The notes: generated by a model from the letters alone, not told the origin. A DNA stretch of 15,775 nucleotides from Deltaproteobacteria bacterium (GCA_003646875.1 QMLT01000011.1:1-15775), one strand, 5' to 3'. Positions 6,926-14,139 are shown, counted from the stretch's first letter. Made by a program: numbers and translations.

Positions 6926-9153
6926 AAAGACATGTAGATACCAAGAATGAAGACCTAAAGAGGCGTAAACGAGAAATAATCATCATATGTATTTTGCTAC
7001 CCATTATTATCCTCCTGACCTATCTGGGAACAAAGGTCTTTGATCTTGGCGTTGAGTTACCGATTGCCGGCAACATCTTGATCTTTGTCTTAATAAATAT
7101 CAATGTAATTTTACTGCTTCTTCTACTCTATCTGACCATGAGAAATCTGGTCAAGCTGGTGTTCGAGAGGAAAAAAAGGGTTATGGGATCTGGCCTTAGA
7201 GCAAAACTCGTTTTTGCCTTTGTCATCCTTTCCCTTTTACCGACTATCATTATCTTTTTTGTTTCAGTGCAATTCATTTCTCTCTCCATTGATTATTGGT
7301 TTAATCTTCAGATTGAGCAGTCTCTTCAAACGTCTTTAGAGGTAGGTCAAGATTACTATAAAAGAGTAGAAGATGAGGCATTAGCATTTGGCAATAGTTT
7401 AAGTTCCTTAATTACCCATGAAGGTTATATGTTGCTATCAAAAAAAGATAAGCTAAGGGAGTTTATAGAGGAAAAAAGAAAGGAATATAATCTTGCCGCT
7501 ATTCAGATATTTTCATCAAAATTGCTTCCGAGGGCTGCGTCTTATGACAGGAACGTTGATTTAAAACCTTTTAAAGATCTGAGCGTCGATGTATTGCGCA
7601 AAAGTTTCAAGGATTCAACTGATATTAAGGTTATTCAAACATCATTACATGGAGATTTAGTCAGGGGCATTGTGCCCATATTTTCACGAACCGAGACAAA
7701 GGCTCAGGTAGGGGCAATTGTGGTTGCTAAATTTATTCCTGGAGTAATTTTGAATAGGCTGGATACCATTACCAAAGGCCTGGAAGGTTATAAGCAACTA
7801 AAGATGCTCAAGAGACCTATAAAGTTAACGCCTTTGATTTTTCTGTCTATTGTGACACTCCTAGTTATCTTTTCTGCCATTTGGTTTGGCTTTTATCTTT
7901 CAAAGGGCATTACAGTTCCAATAGAGGAACTGGCTAAGGCTACTGACAGGATTGCATCTGGTGATTATGGTTTTCATATTGATCTGGAATCCAAGGACGA
8001 GATAGGCATTCTTGTAAATTCATTCAATAAGATGACAAAGGATCTTAAGGAAGGTAAAAGCGAACTCGAAGCTGTTAACAAGAATTTGATTGCAAGCAGC
8101 GCCGAATCAGAGAAACGAAGGATCTATATGGAAACTATTTTAGAAAATGTGGCTGCTGGTGTTATAGCTGCAGATTCTCGCGGGGTTATTTCAATAATAA
8201 ATAAGTCGGCAGAGAAGATGCTTAATATTTCTGCTAAGAAAATAATAGGGCAAAATTATAAGAATATTCTGGGTCCAAAATATCGATCAATTATCAGTAG
8301 ATTTGTGAAAGGTGGCAATCGTAATAGAAAAGAATTTATACAGAGAGAGATAGACATCTCAATAAAGGGGAATTACTTAAAATTATTGGTTTCGTTGAAT
8401 CTTTTGAGAGATAATCAGGATAATTATCTTGGACTGGTTGCAGTATTTGAGAATATGACCGAGTTAGAAAAGGCCCAGAGAATGGCAGCGTGGAGAGAAG
8501 TGGCCAGGCGCATAGCCCATGAGGTAAAAAATCCACTGACCCCGATTCAGCTTTCAGCGCAAAGGTTGAGACGAAAGTATGGTGAACGTTTGGCAAAGGA
8601 AAATGGAACAGTTTTTGATGAATGCACTCGGTTGATAATAGACAATGTTGAAGAGTTGAGGGTGTTAGTGAATGAATTTTCCAGTTTTGCTCGAATGCCA
8701 ACTTCTAATCCGGTTCCAGATAATATAAAAGAGATAATTCGGGATGCAGTTTTATTATATAAAGATGTTCATAAAAATATTACATTCAACTTTATCGAAC
8801 ACAATGATGTTCCTAAATTAAAACTTGATAGAGAACAAATAAAAAGGGCGATGATTAACCTTTTAGATAATGCGGTGGCAGCCATACAAGATAAAGGAAA
8901 GATTGATATTATACTTTTCTATGACAAGGCATTGAGGATTGTCAGAATTGAAGTTGTTGATACTGGCAGCGGCATATCTAATAAGGATAAAGGGCGGCTT
9001 TTTGAGCCGTATTTTTCTACAAAGAAGTCCGGGACAGGACTGGGACTTGCAATCGTCAGCACAATAATCACCGATCACAATGGTTTTATCAGGGTTGAGG
9101 ATAATAAACCACATGGCACAAAGTTTATCATCGAACTACCTGCGAGGGTTTAA
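6922..9153 (+). CDS. NtrY-like membrane sensor histidine kinase
   Basis: Two-component sensor kinase of NtrY architecture, 743 residues. Order: transmembrane helices at about 19-36, 52-72 and 97-120; an extracytoplasmic sensor region (about 125-300); a fourth membrane helix (303-325); HAMP (about 326-380); a coiled linker; PAS (about 402-512); HisKA with the phospho-acceptor His533 in RRIAHEVKNPLTPIQLSAQR; and HATPase_c. The ATPase part shows the N-box NLLDNAVAAI (646-655), DTGSG (680-684), FEPYF (694-698) and GTGLGLA (704-710). All catalytic motifs are intact, so it should autophosphorylate. It overlaps the DUF4390 gene by 4 bp. NtrY-type kinases are commonly followed by an NtrX-type sigma-54 activator, but the next gene is waaA, so the partner must be elsewhere. 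The signal is unknown; context suggests the envelope. Confidence 0.92.
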   Translation: MKRHVDTKNEDLKRRKREIIIICILLPIIILLTYLGTKVFDLGVELPIAGNILIFVLININVILLLLLLYLTMRNLVKLVFERKKRVMGSGLRAKLVFAFVILSLLPTIIIFFVSVQFISLSIDYWFNLQIEQSLQTSLEVGQDYYKRVEDEALAFGNSLSSLITHEGYMLLSKKDKLREFIEEKRKEYNLAAIQIFSSKLLPRAASYDRNVDLKPFKDLSVDVLRKSFKDSTDIKVIQTSLHGDLVRGIVPIFSRTETKAQVGAIVVAKFIPGVILNRLDTITKGLEGYKQLKMLKRPIKLTPLIFLSIVTLLVIFSAIWFGFYLSKGITVPIEELAKATDRIASGDYGFHIDLESKDEIGILVNSFNKMTKDLKEGKSELEAVNKNLIASSAESEKRRIYMETILENVAAGVIAADSRGVISIINKSAEKMLNISAKKIIGQNYKNILGPKYRSIISRFVKGGNRNRKEFIQREIDISIKGNYLKLLVSLNLLRDNQDNYLGLVAVFENMTELEKAQRMAAWREVARRIAHEVKNPLTPIQLSAQRLRRKYGERLAKENGTVFDECTRLIIDNVEELRVLVNEFSSFARMPTSNPVPDNIKEIIRDAVLLYKDVHKNITFNFIEHNDVPKLKLDREQIKRAMINLLDNAVAAIQDKGKIDIILFYDKALRIVRIEVVDTGSGISNKDKGRLFEPYFSTKKSGTGLGLAIVSTIITDHNGFIRVEDNKPHGTKFIIELPARV

Positions 9154-9211
9154 ACTCATTATTTATTGGTGGCGCTGGTTTCCACAGTTAGCAGATAGCG
9201 AGTAGCGAGCA

Positions 9212-10549
9212 ATGCTTATCCTCTACCACCTTTTAGCTACCCTTAGTTTTATCTTCTTTTTTCCTGTTTATTATCTTTTAAAGAATAGCGGTCGCTTTAA
9301 ACAAAGGTTAGGTCTGAATCTTCCAGATCTTGATCAATCAGGAGCTGGCAGGTTATGGGTCCATGCACTTTCAGTAGGTGAAGTCTTATCAGCAATTCCT
9401 TTGCTTGAGGCATTGAAAAATAAATATCCATCAAGAGAGATTGTCCTTTCTGTAAAAACGGCTACCGGTTTAGACATAGCAAGAAAAAAACTTAAAGATA
9501 CCGTTCACTATTTATTGCCAATGCCTCTTGATTTCTGGTGGTCAGCAAGGAGGATGATAAAAAATATTAATCCAATCATTTTTATTTTGGTTGAGACAGA
9601 CATCTGGCCGGGCTTAATCTCATTGTTAAAGAAGAGGGGGGTAAAGACGATCTTAGTGAATGGCAGACTTTCTCCACAGACTGCAAAATCTTATAGGAGG
9701 TGGAGATTTTTAATTAAGCCAGCGCTGCAGATGGTTGAATTATATCTGATGCAAACAGAACTCGATAAGCGCCGAATTATTAAAGGAGGGCTTTGTCCGG
9801 ATAAGGTCAGGGTTACTGGAAACATTAAGTTTGATAGGTCATGGAGACCTCTTGACAATAAAGAACGGCACAGATGGCTTGACCTCCTAAACCTTAAAAA
9901 CATGCTCATATGGGTGGCAGGGAGCACTCATCATCCTGAAGAAAAAATCATATTTAATGTATTTAGTCAGCTTCTTAAATCCTTTCCTGACCTTTCCCTT
10001 ATAATCGGCCCGCGGGAGGCTCACAGGTTTGATGAGGTGTACAATCTTGCCAAAGATTATGGATTAAAGGTCATAAGAAAAACGCAATTGTCTGTAGACC
10101 AGAATGCCACTGCTCCCTACACCTCATCCCGCAGAGGGGGAGGCACAGGAAGGCGCGAGCGGGAAGGAAACCAGAAATACAATGTTTTCATTCTTAATAC
10201 ACTCGGTGAATTAGGCCAGGTTTATGGCTTGGCTGACATTGCCTTTGTGGGCGGAAGCCTTGTTCCTAAGGGTGGCCATAACCTTTTAGAACCAGCATTT
10301 TTTGGTATACCTGTCCTTTTTGGTCCTTATACATATAATTTTACTACTATGTCAGAATTAATGATCAAAAACAGGGGAGGCAAAATGGTTGCTGATGAAT
10401 CAGAATTGCTCAATGTTATGTTAGAGCTATTAGCTCAAAAAAGTAAAAGAAACGAGATAGGAAAAAGGGCTAAGGAATTTGTGGAGCAAAATAAGGGAGC
10501 TATTGCGAGAGTAATAGGAGTCCTTGAACCTTATATTGAAATGCCGTAA
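9212..10549 (+). CDS. waaA: 3-deoxy-D-manno-octulosonic acid (Kdo) transferase
   Basis: WaaA (KdtA, family GT30) transfers Kdo from CMP-Kdo to lipid IVA at the inner membrane. The 445 residues begin with a hydrophobic N-terminal anchor (about 2-23). Key blocks are VHALSVGEVLSAIPLLEAL (50-68) with the catalytic Glu57, VETDIWPGLI (127-136), NGRLSPQTAKSYRRW (150-164), VTGNIKFD (201-208), AGSTHHPEEKI (236-246) and the C-terminal ADIAFVGGSL (341-350) and GGHNLLEPAFFGIPVLFGP (354-372). Residues about 298-320, rich in Gly and Arg, interrupt the usual spacing and are encoded by a GC-rich repeat-like segment. Whether it is mono- or bifunctional cannot be read from sequence. It starts 58 bp after the kinase stop; TAGCGAG appears twice just before the ATG. 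Confidence 0.95.
   Translation: MLILYHLLATLSFIFFFPVYYLLKNSGRFKQRLGLNLPDLDQSGAGRLWVHALSVGEVLSAIPLLEALKNKYPSREIVLSVKTATGLDIARKKLKDTVHYLLPMPLDFWWSARRMIKNINPIIFILVETDIWPGLISLLKKRGVKTILVNGRLSPQTAKSYRRWRFLIKPALQMVELYLMQTELDKRRIIKGGLCPDKVRVTGNIKFDRSWRPLDNKERHRWLDLLNLKNMLIWVAGSTHHPEEKIIFNVFSQLLKSFPDLSLIIGPREAHRFDEVYNLAKDYGLKVIRKTQLSVDQNATAPYTSSRRGGGTGRREREGNQKYNVFILNTLGELGQVYGLADIAFVGGSLVPKGGHNLLEPAFFGIPVLFGPYTYNFTTMSELMIKNRGGKMVADESELLNVMLELLAQKSKRNEIGKRAKEFVEQNKGAIARVIGVLEPYIEMP
10103..10171 (+). repeat. In-frame repeat-like insertion within waaA
   Basis: A GC-rich stretch of about 69 bp contrasts with AT-rich flanks. It contains self-complementary pieces: CTCCCT (10113-10118) with AGGGGGAG (10135-10142), and TCCCGC (10127-10132) with GCGGGA (10159-10164). 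It encodes the low-complexity run RRGGGTGRREREG (307-319) between a strand ending VIRKTQLS and YNVFILNTLGEL. I infer it is an intergenic-type palindromic repeat that entered the gene without breaking the frame. The exact ends are uncertain. Confidence 0.6.
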
Positions 10550-10555
10550 CTGTTT

Positions 10556-10599
10556 AGCCACGAATGGACACAAATAATTATTCGTGATAATTCGTGGCT
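10556..10599. repeat. Inverted repeat between waaA and lpxK
   Basis: AGCCACGAAT (10556-10565) and ATTCGTGGCT (10590-10599) are perfect 10-bp inverted arms around a 24-bp spacer. The duplicated CACGAAT / GACACAAAT pattern resembles the flanks of the GxxExxY units, so this may be a relic that has lost its whole interior. It fills most of the 55-bp gap and ends 5 bp before the lpxK GTG codon. Confidence 0.6.
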
Positions 10600-10604
10600 G
10601 AATA

Positions 10605-11738
10605 GTGAAACCCAATAAACTCAATAAATTTATGACCGCTATTAATTGGTCAACTATACACGCAACAAAGGAAAAAAACCTTTTTAGATTTTTTCTGAGG
10701 ATACTTTCACTTTTGTATGGTCTTGCTATTCAATTTAGGCTTGTTGCGTATAAGACCGGTTTTTTAAGGGCCAAACACCTTCCCGCTCATGTAATTAGTA
10801 TTGGAAATATAACCGCAGGTGGCACGGGAAAGACACCATTTGTTGCCATGTTAGCCAAGTGGGCAGAAACACATGGATTTAGGGCAGCTATCCTCTCAAG
10901 AGGTTATAAAGGAAAGAGAAGCAATAATTCACCTGTTGTATCTGATGGAAAAATGGTTTTGGCATCTGTCGATGATGCAGGAGATGAACCAGTTATGCTA
11001 GCTACAGCATTATCTTCCGTGCCTGTATTAATATCCAAAAAAAGATATAAAATTGGATCTCTCGCCTTAAAACACTTTAATTCGGAGTTACTGTTATTAG
11101 ATGATGGATATCAGCACATATCATTACATAGAGATGTGAATATACTTCTCGTAGACGCTAAAAGACAATTTGGAAACAGATCGCTATTACCCCTGGGCCC
11201 TTTGAGGGAACCAATTGAACAGATAAAAAGAGCGGATATTATTGTTATAACCAAATGCACAAATACGTATTCTGGAGATAAGCTCGTCGATTATTTTAAA
11301 AAAAATTTTCCTGCAAAATCGATCTTTCGATCGAGTTATTTTCCTGATCAAGTCATCTTTCCTATTGCTGGCAATACATATCCGCCGGATATTTTGAAAG
11401 GTAAAAATGTTGTGGTTTTTGCAGGCATAGCACATCCAGACGATTTTTTAGAGACGGTAAAAAGTTGTGGGGCCAATATCGTGCATTTTCAAGCTTTTTC
11501 TGACCACCACTTTTTTAGCGCTCATGAGATCGAAGAGCTTGTATCCTGGGAAAAACAATCAAACGTAGATTTTTTATTGACCACAGAGAAAGATTGGATA
11601 AGGATTGACGGTAAAATTGATCCTGATTTGGACATTGCTATATTAACTATAAAGATAGGCCTTCTTTCTGGTGCCAATACCTTTTTTGAGAGCATCAAGC
11701 AGGGAATTGTTCAATCAAATAAACTTGGACGCAGATGA
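10605..11738 (+). CDS. lpxK: Tetraacyldisaccharide 4'-kinase
   Basis: LpxK phosphorylates the 4' position of tetraacyldisaccharide-1-phosphate to make lipid IVA, at the cytoplasmic face of the inner membrane. The 377 residues show an N-terminal hydrophobic membrane-associating region (about 28-48), the P-loop GNITAGGTGKT (67-77), ILSRGYKGK (95-103), DDGYQHISLHRD (165-176) and the C-terminal FSDHHFF and LLTTEKDW blocks. The start is uncertain: GTG at 10605, immediately after an inverted repeat, or ATG at 10632 (residue 10). Neither has a clear ribosome-binding site. The last codons (NKLGRR) and the stop lie at and within the left end of the GxxExxY repeat unit, so the native C-terminus has probably been altered. 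The stop overlaps the next ATG by 4 bp. Confidence 0.95.
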   Translation: MKPNKLNKFMTAINWSTIHATKEKNLFRFFLRILSLLYGLAIQFRLVAYKTGFLRAKHLPAHVISIGNITAGGTGKTPFVAMLAKWAETHGFRAAILSRGYKGKRSNNSPVVSDGKMVLASVDDAGDEPVMLATALSSVPVLISKKRYKIGSLALKHFNSELLLLDDGYQHISLHRDVNILLVDAKRQFGNRSLLPLGPLREPIEQIKRADIIVITKCTNTYSGDKLVDYFKKNFPAKSIFRSSYFPDQVIFPIAGNTYPPDILKGKNVVVFAGIAHPDDFLETVKSCGANIVHFQAFSDHHFFSAHEIEELVSWEKQSNVDFLLTTEKDWIRIDGKIDPDLDIAILTIKIGLLSGANTFFESIKQGIVQSNKLGRR

Positions 11739-11990
11739 ACGCAGATTATCAAGATTTTAAATATAAAGAACTAACTGATATACTGGTTGATAACAAGGTG
11801 ATTGTAGAGATAAAGGCATCAAAACGTTTGGTAGAAGAAAATGAAGCACAGTTATTGAACTATCTAAAAGCAACCGATATTGAAGTTGGCCTTTTACTTA
11901 ATTTTGGCACTGAACCAGAGGTTAAACGTAAGGCATTTGATAATACAAGAAAGTAGTTCTCTGCGGGTATCAGCGGAAATCTGCGTCCAA
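11725..11990. mobile_element. GxxExxY-bearing unit with 12-bp terminal inverted repeats
   Basis: TTGGACGCAGAT (11725-11736) and ATCTGCGTCCAA (11979-11990) are perfect 12-bp inverted repeats bounding a 266-bp unit. Inside the left end the unit CGCAGAT recurs at 11740-11746. The interior carries only a shortened GxxExxY reading frame. The unit supplies the lpxK stop codon and ends 9 bp before waaF. No transposase is present. I infer a small dispersed element; target-site duplications could not be confirmed by eye. Confidence 0.6.
11735..11956 (+). pseudogene. Internally deleted GxxExxY family protein
   Basis: GxxExxY proteins (about 120-130 residues, PD-(D/E)XK nuclease-like, function unknown) normally carry an N-terminal GxxExxY motif, then a D...ExK segment. 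This frame has 73 residues. The N-terminus (MNADYQDFKYKELTD, 1-15) and the C-terminal half are family-like: VDNKVIVEIKA with E25-I-K27, EAQLLNYLKATDIEVGLLLNF (37-57) and KRKAFDNTRK (64-73). The middle, including the name-giving motif, is missing, as though about 50 residues were removed in frame after KELTD. The frame is open and could still be translated, coupled to lpxK by a 4-bp overlap, but a working nuclease is unlikely. Confidence 0.65.
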
Positions 11991-11998
11991 ATAAAAAA

Positions 11999-13072
11999 AT
12001 GAGAGTCAAATCCAGGCATAAAATCTCAAATCAGGAGGTTAGAAAAATACTGGTTAGATCTGCTAATTGGATAGGGGATACAGTAATGATGATCCCCTCG
12101 CTAATAGCGCTTAAAAAGACTTTCCCTCATGCTCAGATAACAGTCTTGGCCAGTCCTTGGGTTATTCCACTCTTAGAGAATCATCCTTCAGTGGACAAAA
12201 CAATGATCTTCGCCAAAGGTGACAGCGCTTTTACCTCATTAAAAGAATTAGCAAGGATTATATCGTGGATGAGGGCTGAGAGATTCGATCTGGCCGTTCT
12301 GTTTCAAAATGCCTTTGAGGCCGCATTTCTTGCATATACAGGAAAGGTTAGATATAGGGTAGGTTACTCTACAGATGGAAGAGGATTTCTATTAACCCAT
12401 AAAGTGAAAAGAGATCCCCATATTCTCTTAGTTCATCAAGTTGAATATTTTCTCAGTCTCGTAGAGGCTATGGATTGGCATGTTGAAGAAAGAGAGCCTA
12501 TTTTATATGTTAACGAGGAGGATAGAAGGTCAGGCTCTTTAATGTTATCTTCTATGGGCATGGAAGATACCTCTTTTATCTTTGGAATGAATCCAGGCGC
12601 TGAGTATGGGTCTGCCAAGAGATGGCCAGAAGAGAGATTTGCTGTTATTGGTGAGTGGGCTGCCAAAAGATGGAATGCCAGGGTAGTAATATTCGGCTCT
12701 TCTTCCGAGACAGAAATAGCTCGTAAGATATCAGGTTTAATGCACACCGCTAATCCTATCAATCTGGGTGGGCAAACGACATTAGGTCAAGCTATGGCAT
12801 TAATCAGGAGATGTAACTTTTTTTTAACAAATGATTCAGGGCTTATGCATATAGCCGCTGCCTTTCATATACCTATGGTGGCTATTTTTGGGCCTACTGA
12901 TCATGTTATAACCGGTCCGGTGAGTGGAAATGCAAGAATCGTAAGGCACGATGTAGATTGCAGCCCATGTTTAAAAGAGGTATGTCCTTCCGATCATAGG
13001 TGTATGTTATCCATTGAGCCAGAAGAGGTTTGGGAAAAAATGGAAGGTCTAAAAAAAGAATTAAAAATTTAA
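11999..13072 (+). CDS. waaF: ADP-heptose:LPS heptosyltransferase II
   Basis: GT9-family enzyme that adds the second L-glycero-D-manno-heptose to the LPS inner core from ADP-heptose, at the cytoplasmic face of the inner membrane. The 357 residues match WaaF (about 350). Features are LVRSANWIGDTVMMIPSL (18-35) with the acceptor-site Asp27, MNPGAEYGSAKRWPEERF (197-214), the nucleotide-sugar motif TNDSGLMHIAAA (277-288), FGPTD (297-301), and a Cys-rich tail CSPCLKEVCPSDHRC (321-335) common in these enzymes. The NPGAEYGSAKRWP form favours WaaF over WaaC. About 12 residues precede the usual start of homologues. The ATG sits 9 bp after the GxxExxY unit with no clear ribosome-binding site, so that insertion may have displaced the native start. 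Confidence 0.93.
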   Translation: MRVKSRHKISNQEVRKILVRSANWIGDTVMMIPSLIALKKTFPHAQITVLASPWVIPLLENHPSVDKTMIFAKGDSAFTSLKELARIISWMRAERFDLAVLFQNAFEAAFLAYTGKVRYRVGYSTDGRGFLLTHKVKRDPHILLVHQVEYFLSLVEAMDWHVEEREPILYVNEEDRRSGSLMLSSMGMEDTSFIFGMNPGAEYGSAKRWPEERFAVIGEWAAKRWNARVVIFGSSSETEIARKISGLMHTANPINLGGQTTLGQAMALIRRCNFFLTNDSGLMHIAAAFHIPMVAIFGPTDHVITGPVSGNARIVRHDVDCSPCLKEVCPSDHRCMLSIEPEEVWEKMEGLKKELKI

Positions 13073-13100
13073 ATATTCGGTCACAGATTCACACAGATTC

Positions 13101-13152
13101 ACCCTGTTGAATCGCCCAAAAGGCGTCCCGCAAAGCGGGAATTCAACAGGGT
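13101..13152. repeat. 52-bp cloverleaf-capable palindrome
   Basis: The closing stem ACCCTGTTGAAT (13101-13112) pairs perfectly over 12 bp with ATTCAACAGGGT (13141-13152). The stem encloses two adjacent perfect hairpins with no spacer bases: CGCC-caaaa-GGCG (13113-13125) and TCCCGC-aaa-GCGGGA (13126-13140). The element therefore folds into a three-way junction with every base assigned to a stem or a loop. The arms resemble the CCC-GTGAAAT arms at 2-102 and 15490-15532. Confidence 0.75.
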
Positions 13153-13162
13153 AAACACAGAT

Positions 13163-13300
13163 AGGTTTAAATGCAAAGAAATGACAGATATTATCCATAT
13201 CATCAATTGCCTGACGGTGACAAATATTGAAGTTGGCTCATTATTTAACTTTAGCAGAAAACCAAAATTCAAACGATTTGTATATATGATGGCAAAATAA
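13163..13300 (+). pseudogene. GxxExxY remnant, internally deleted
   Basis: One open frame from about 13163 reads RFKCKEMTDII, then NIEVGSLFNFSRKPKFKRF and ends YMMAK at 13300. KEMTD matches the KELTD of the 11735 copy, and IEVGSLFNF and PKFKRF match its IEVGLLLNF and PEVKRK. The central domain, including the GxxExxY motif and the ExK segment, is absent. The first ATG in frame is at 13181 (39 codons). The remnant is preceded by the 52-bp palindrome and lacks a clear ribosome-binding site. It is too short to be a functional family member. Confidence 0.6.
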
Positions 13301-13372
13301 AAAATATCAGTGGTAATCAGTGTAAATCTGTGGCTGAGCAGGTAATGAAAATCGAAATTGAAAAAATAAAGA

Positions 13373-13942
13373 ATGAGACCGGCAGTATTTATAGATAGAG
13401 ATGGCACTATTAACGAACAACGTGGTTATATAAATCATATAAGCCAATTTGTGCTCTTGCCTGGTGTTGGAAAGGCCATATCCCTTTTAAACAAGAATAA
13501 TCACACCGTTGTGCTAACTTCTAACCAATCAGGTGTGGCAAGGGGTTACTTTCCCATACAATTGGTAAAAGAGATCCATGAGTTAATGGCGCAGAACTTG
13601 GCAAAAGATAATGCGCATATTGATAGGATTTACTTCTGCCCGCATCACCCAGATGGAGTCGTGCCTGAATATAGCAGGAAGTGCGATTGTAGAAAGCCTA
13701 ATACAGGATTTATAAAAAAAGCTAAAGCCGAATTAGATATTGAGATGGAAACATCATATGTAATCGGGGATCGCCTACTTGATATAGAATTTGCGCACAA
13801 TGCAAATCTACCCGGTATCCTGGTACTAACCGGTTATGGCAAGGGAGAATTAAAATATAGTATGCCTCATAAAAGCATAACACCTGTTTATGTGGCAAAA
13901 GATCTATTAAGCGCTGTAAAATGGATTTTGGAACAGGAATAG
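13373..13942 (+). CDS. gmhB: D-glycero-D-manno-heptose 1,7-bisphosphate 7-phosphatase
   Basis: HAD-superfamily phosphatase of the ADP-heptose pathway; it removes the 7-phosphate from heptose 1,7-bisphosphate in the cytoplasm and so supplies precursor for the WaaC/WaaF enzymes on either side. The 189 residues match GmhB (about 180-190). Visible are the DxD nucleophile motif FIDRDGTIN (6-14; Asp8, Asp10), motif II LTSNQSGVARGYF (48-60), the zinc loop Cys89-Pro-His91 with Cys104 and Cys106, KPN (108-110) and IGDRLLDIEFA (131-141) with Asp133. A histidinol-phosphatase domain is closely related, but the zinc loop and the LPS neighbours favour GmhB. The ATG has no convincing ribosome-binding site, and repeat remnants fill the 300 bp before it. 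Confidence 0.93.
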   Translation: MRPAVFIDRDGTINEQRGYINHISQFVLLPGVGKAISLLNKNNHTVVLTSNQSGVARGYFPIQLVKEIHELMAQNLAKDNAHIDRIYFCPHHPDGVVPEYSRKCDCRKPNTGFIKKAKAELDIEMETSYVIGDRLLDIEFAHNANLPGILVLTGYGKGELKYSMPHKSITPVYVAKDLLSAVKWILEQE

Positions 13943-13946
13943 AAAA

Positions 13947-14010
13947 GTTCACCGTTCACCGTTTTCCGTTCAGCTATATGCAGAGAGCAGCGGTAAACGG
14001 TGACGGTAAC
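13947..14010. repeat. Imperfect inverted repeat (ACCGTTCACC type) after gmhB
   Basis: The left arm 13947-13970 holds GTTCACCGTTCACCGTTTTC. The right arm 13989-14010 holds AGCGGTAAACGGTGACGGTA. They are imperfectly complementary around an 18-bp loop. A further AACGGTAAC copy lies at 14032-14040. Such ACCGTTCACCGT stretches look like a dispersed intergenic repeat. There is no U-tract, so it is not a standard terminator. Confidence 0.55.
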
Positions 14011-14130
14011 TAAGCCCGTATCGGCCAGAGTAACGGTAACGCAGAAGGACGACAAACCTAAGCGGGCAAGGAAACGGGTATTGTTGCCAGTCCTTGGTGG
14101 GCAGACAAGATCAGCCCAGAGTAAATAGGA
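14011..14130. other. Unexplained GC-rich intergenic segment
   Basis: This 120-bp stretch between gmhB and waaC is richer in GC than its surroundings and has no credible gene. It contains complementary pieces (ACCCGTTTCC-like and CCCGTATCGG-like; GCCCAC/GGGC types) that could fold. I compared it by memory with SRP RNA, RNase P RNA, tmRNA and the GEMM-I riboswitch and found no match. Confidence 0.3.
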
Positions 14131-14139
14131 ATTTCTTTT

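Larger units (their letters stand above)
13082..13332. mobile_element. Second, decayed GxxExxY unit
   Basis: CACAGATTCACACAGATT (13082-13099) and AATCAGTGTAAATCTGTG (13315-13332) are inverted repeats matching at 16 of 18 positions. They enclose a remnant of a GxxExxY reading frame and a separate 52-bp palindrome at 13101-13152. The end sequences differ from those of the unit at 11725-11990 but share the tandem CAGAT pattern. The unit fills most of the gap between waaF and gmhB. Confidence 0.55.

Noticed and set aside
8336..8701. 121-codon open frame on the minus strand opposite the kinase HisKA region
   Set aside because: The plus-strand kinase motifs are intact here; this frame is only the antisense shadow.
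11725..13332. Possible CRISPR array or tandem direct-repeat locus because of repeated CAGAT-type units
   Set aside because: There are only a few copies, mostly inverted, without regular spacers; cas genes are absent.
13099..13407. 102-codon minus-strand open frame between waaF and gmhB
   Set aside because: It reads across the palindrome and the GxxExxY remnant in the opposite direction and into gmhB; the plus-strand remnant explains the sequence.
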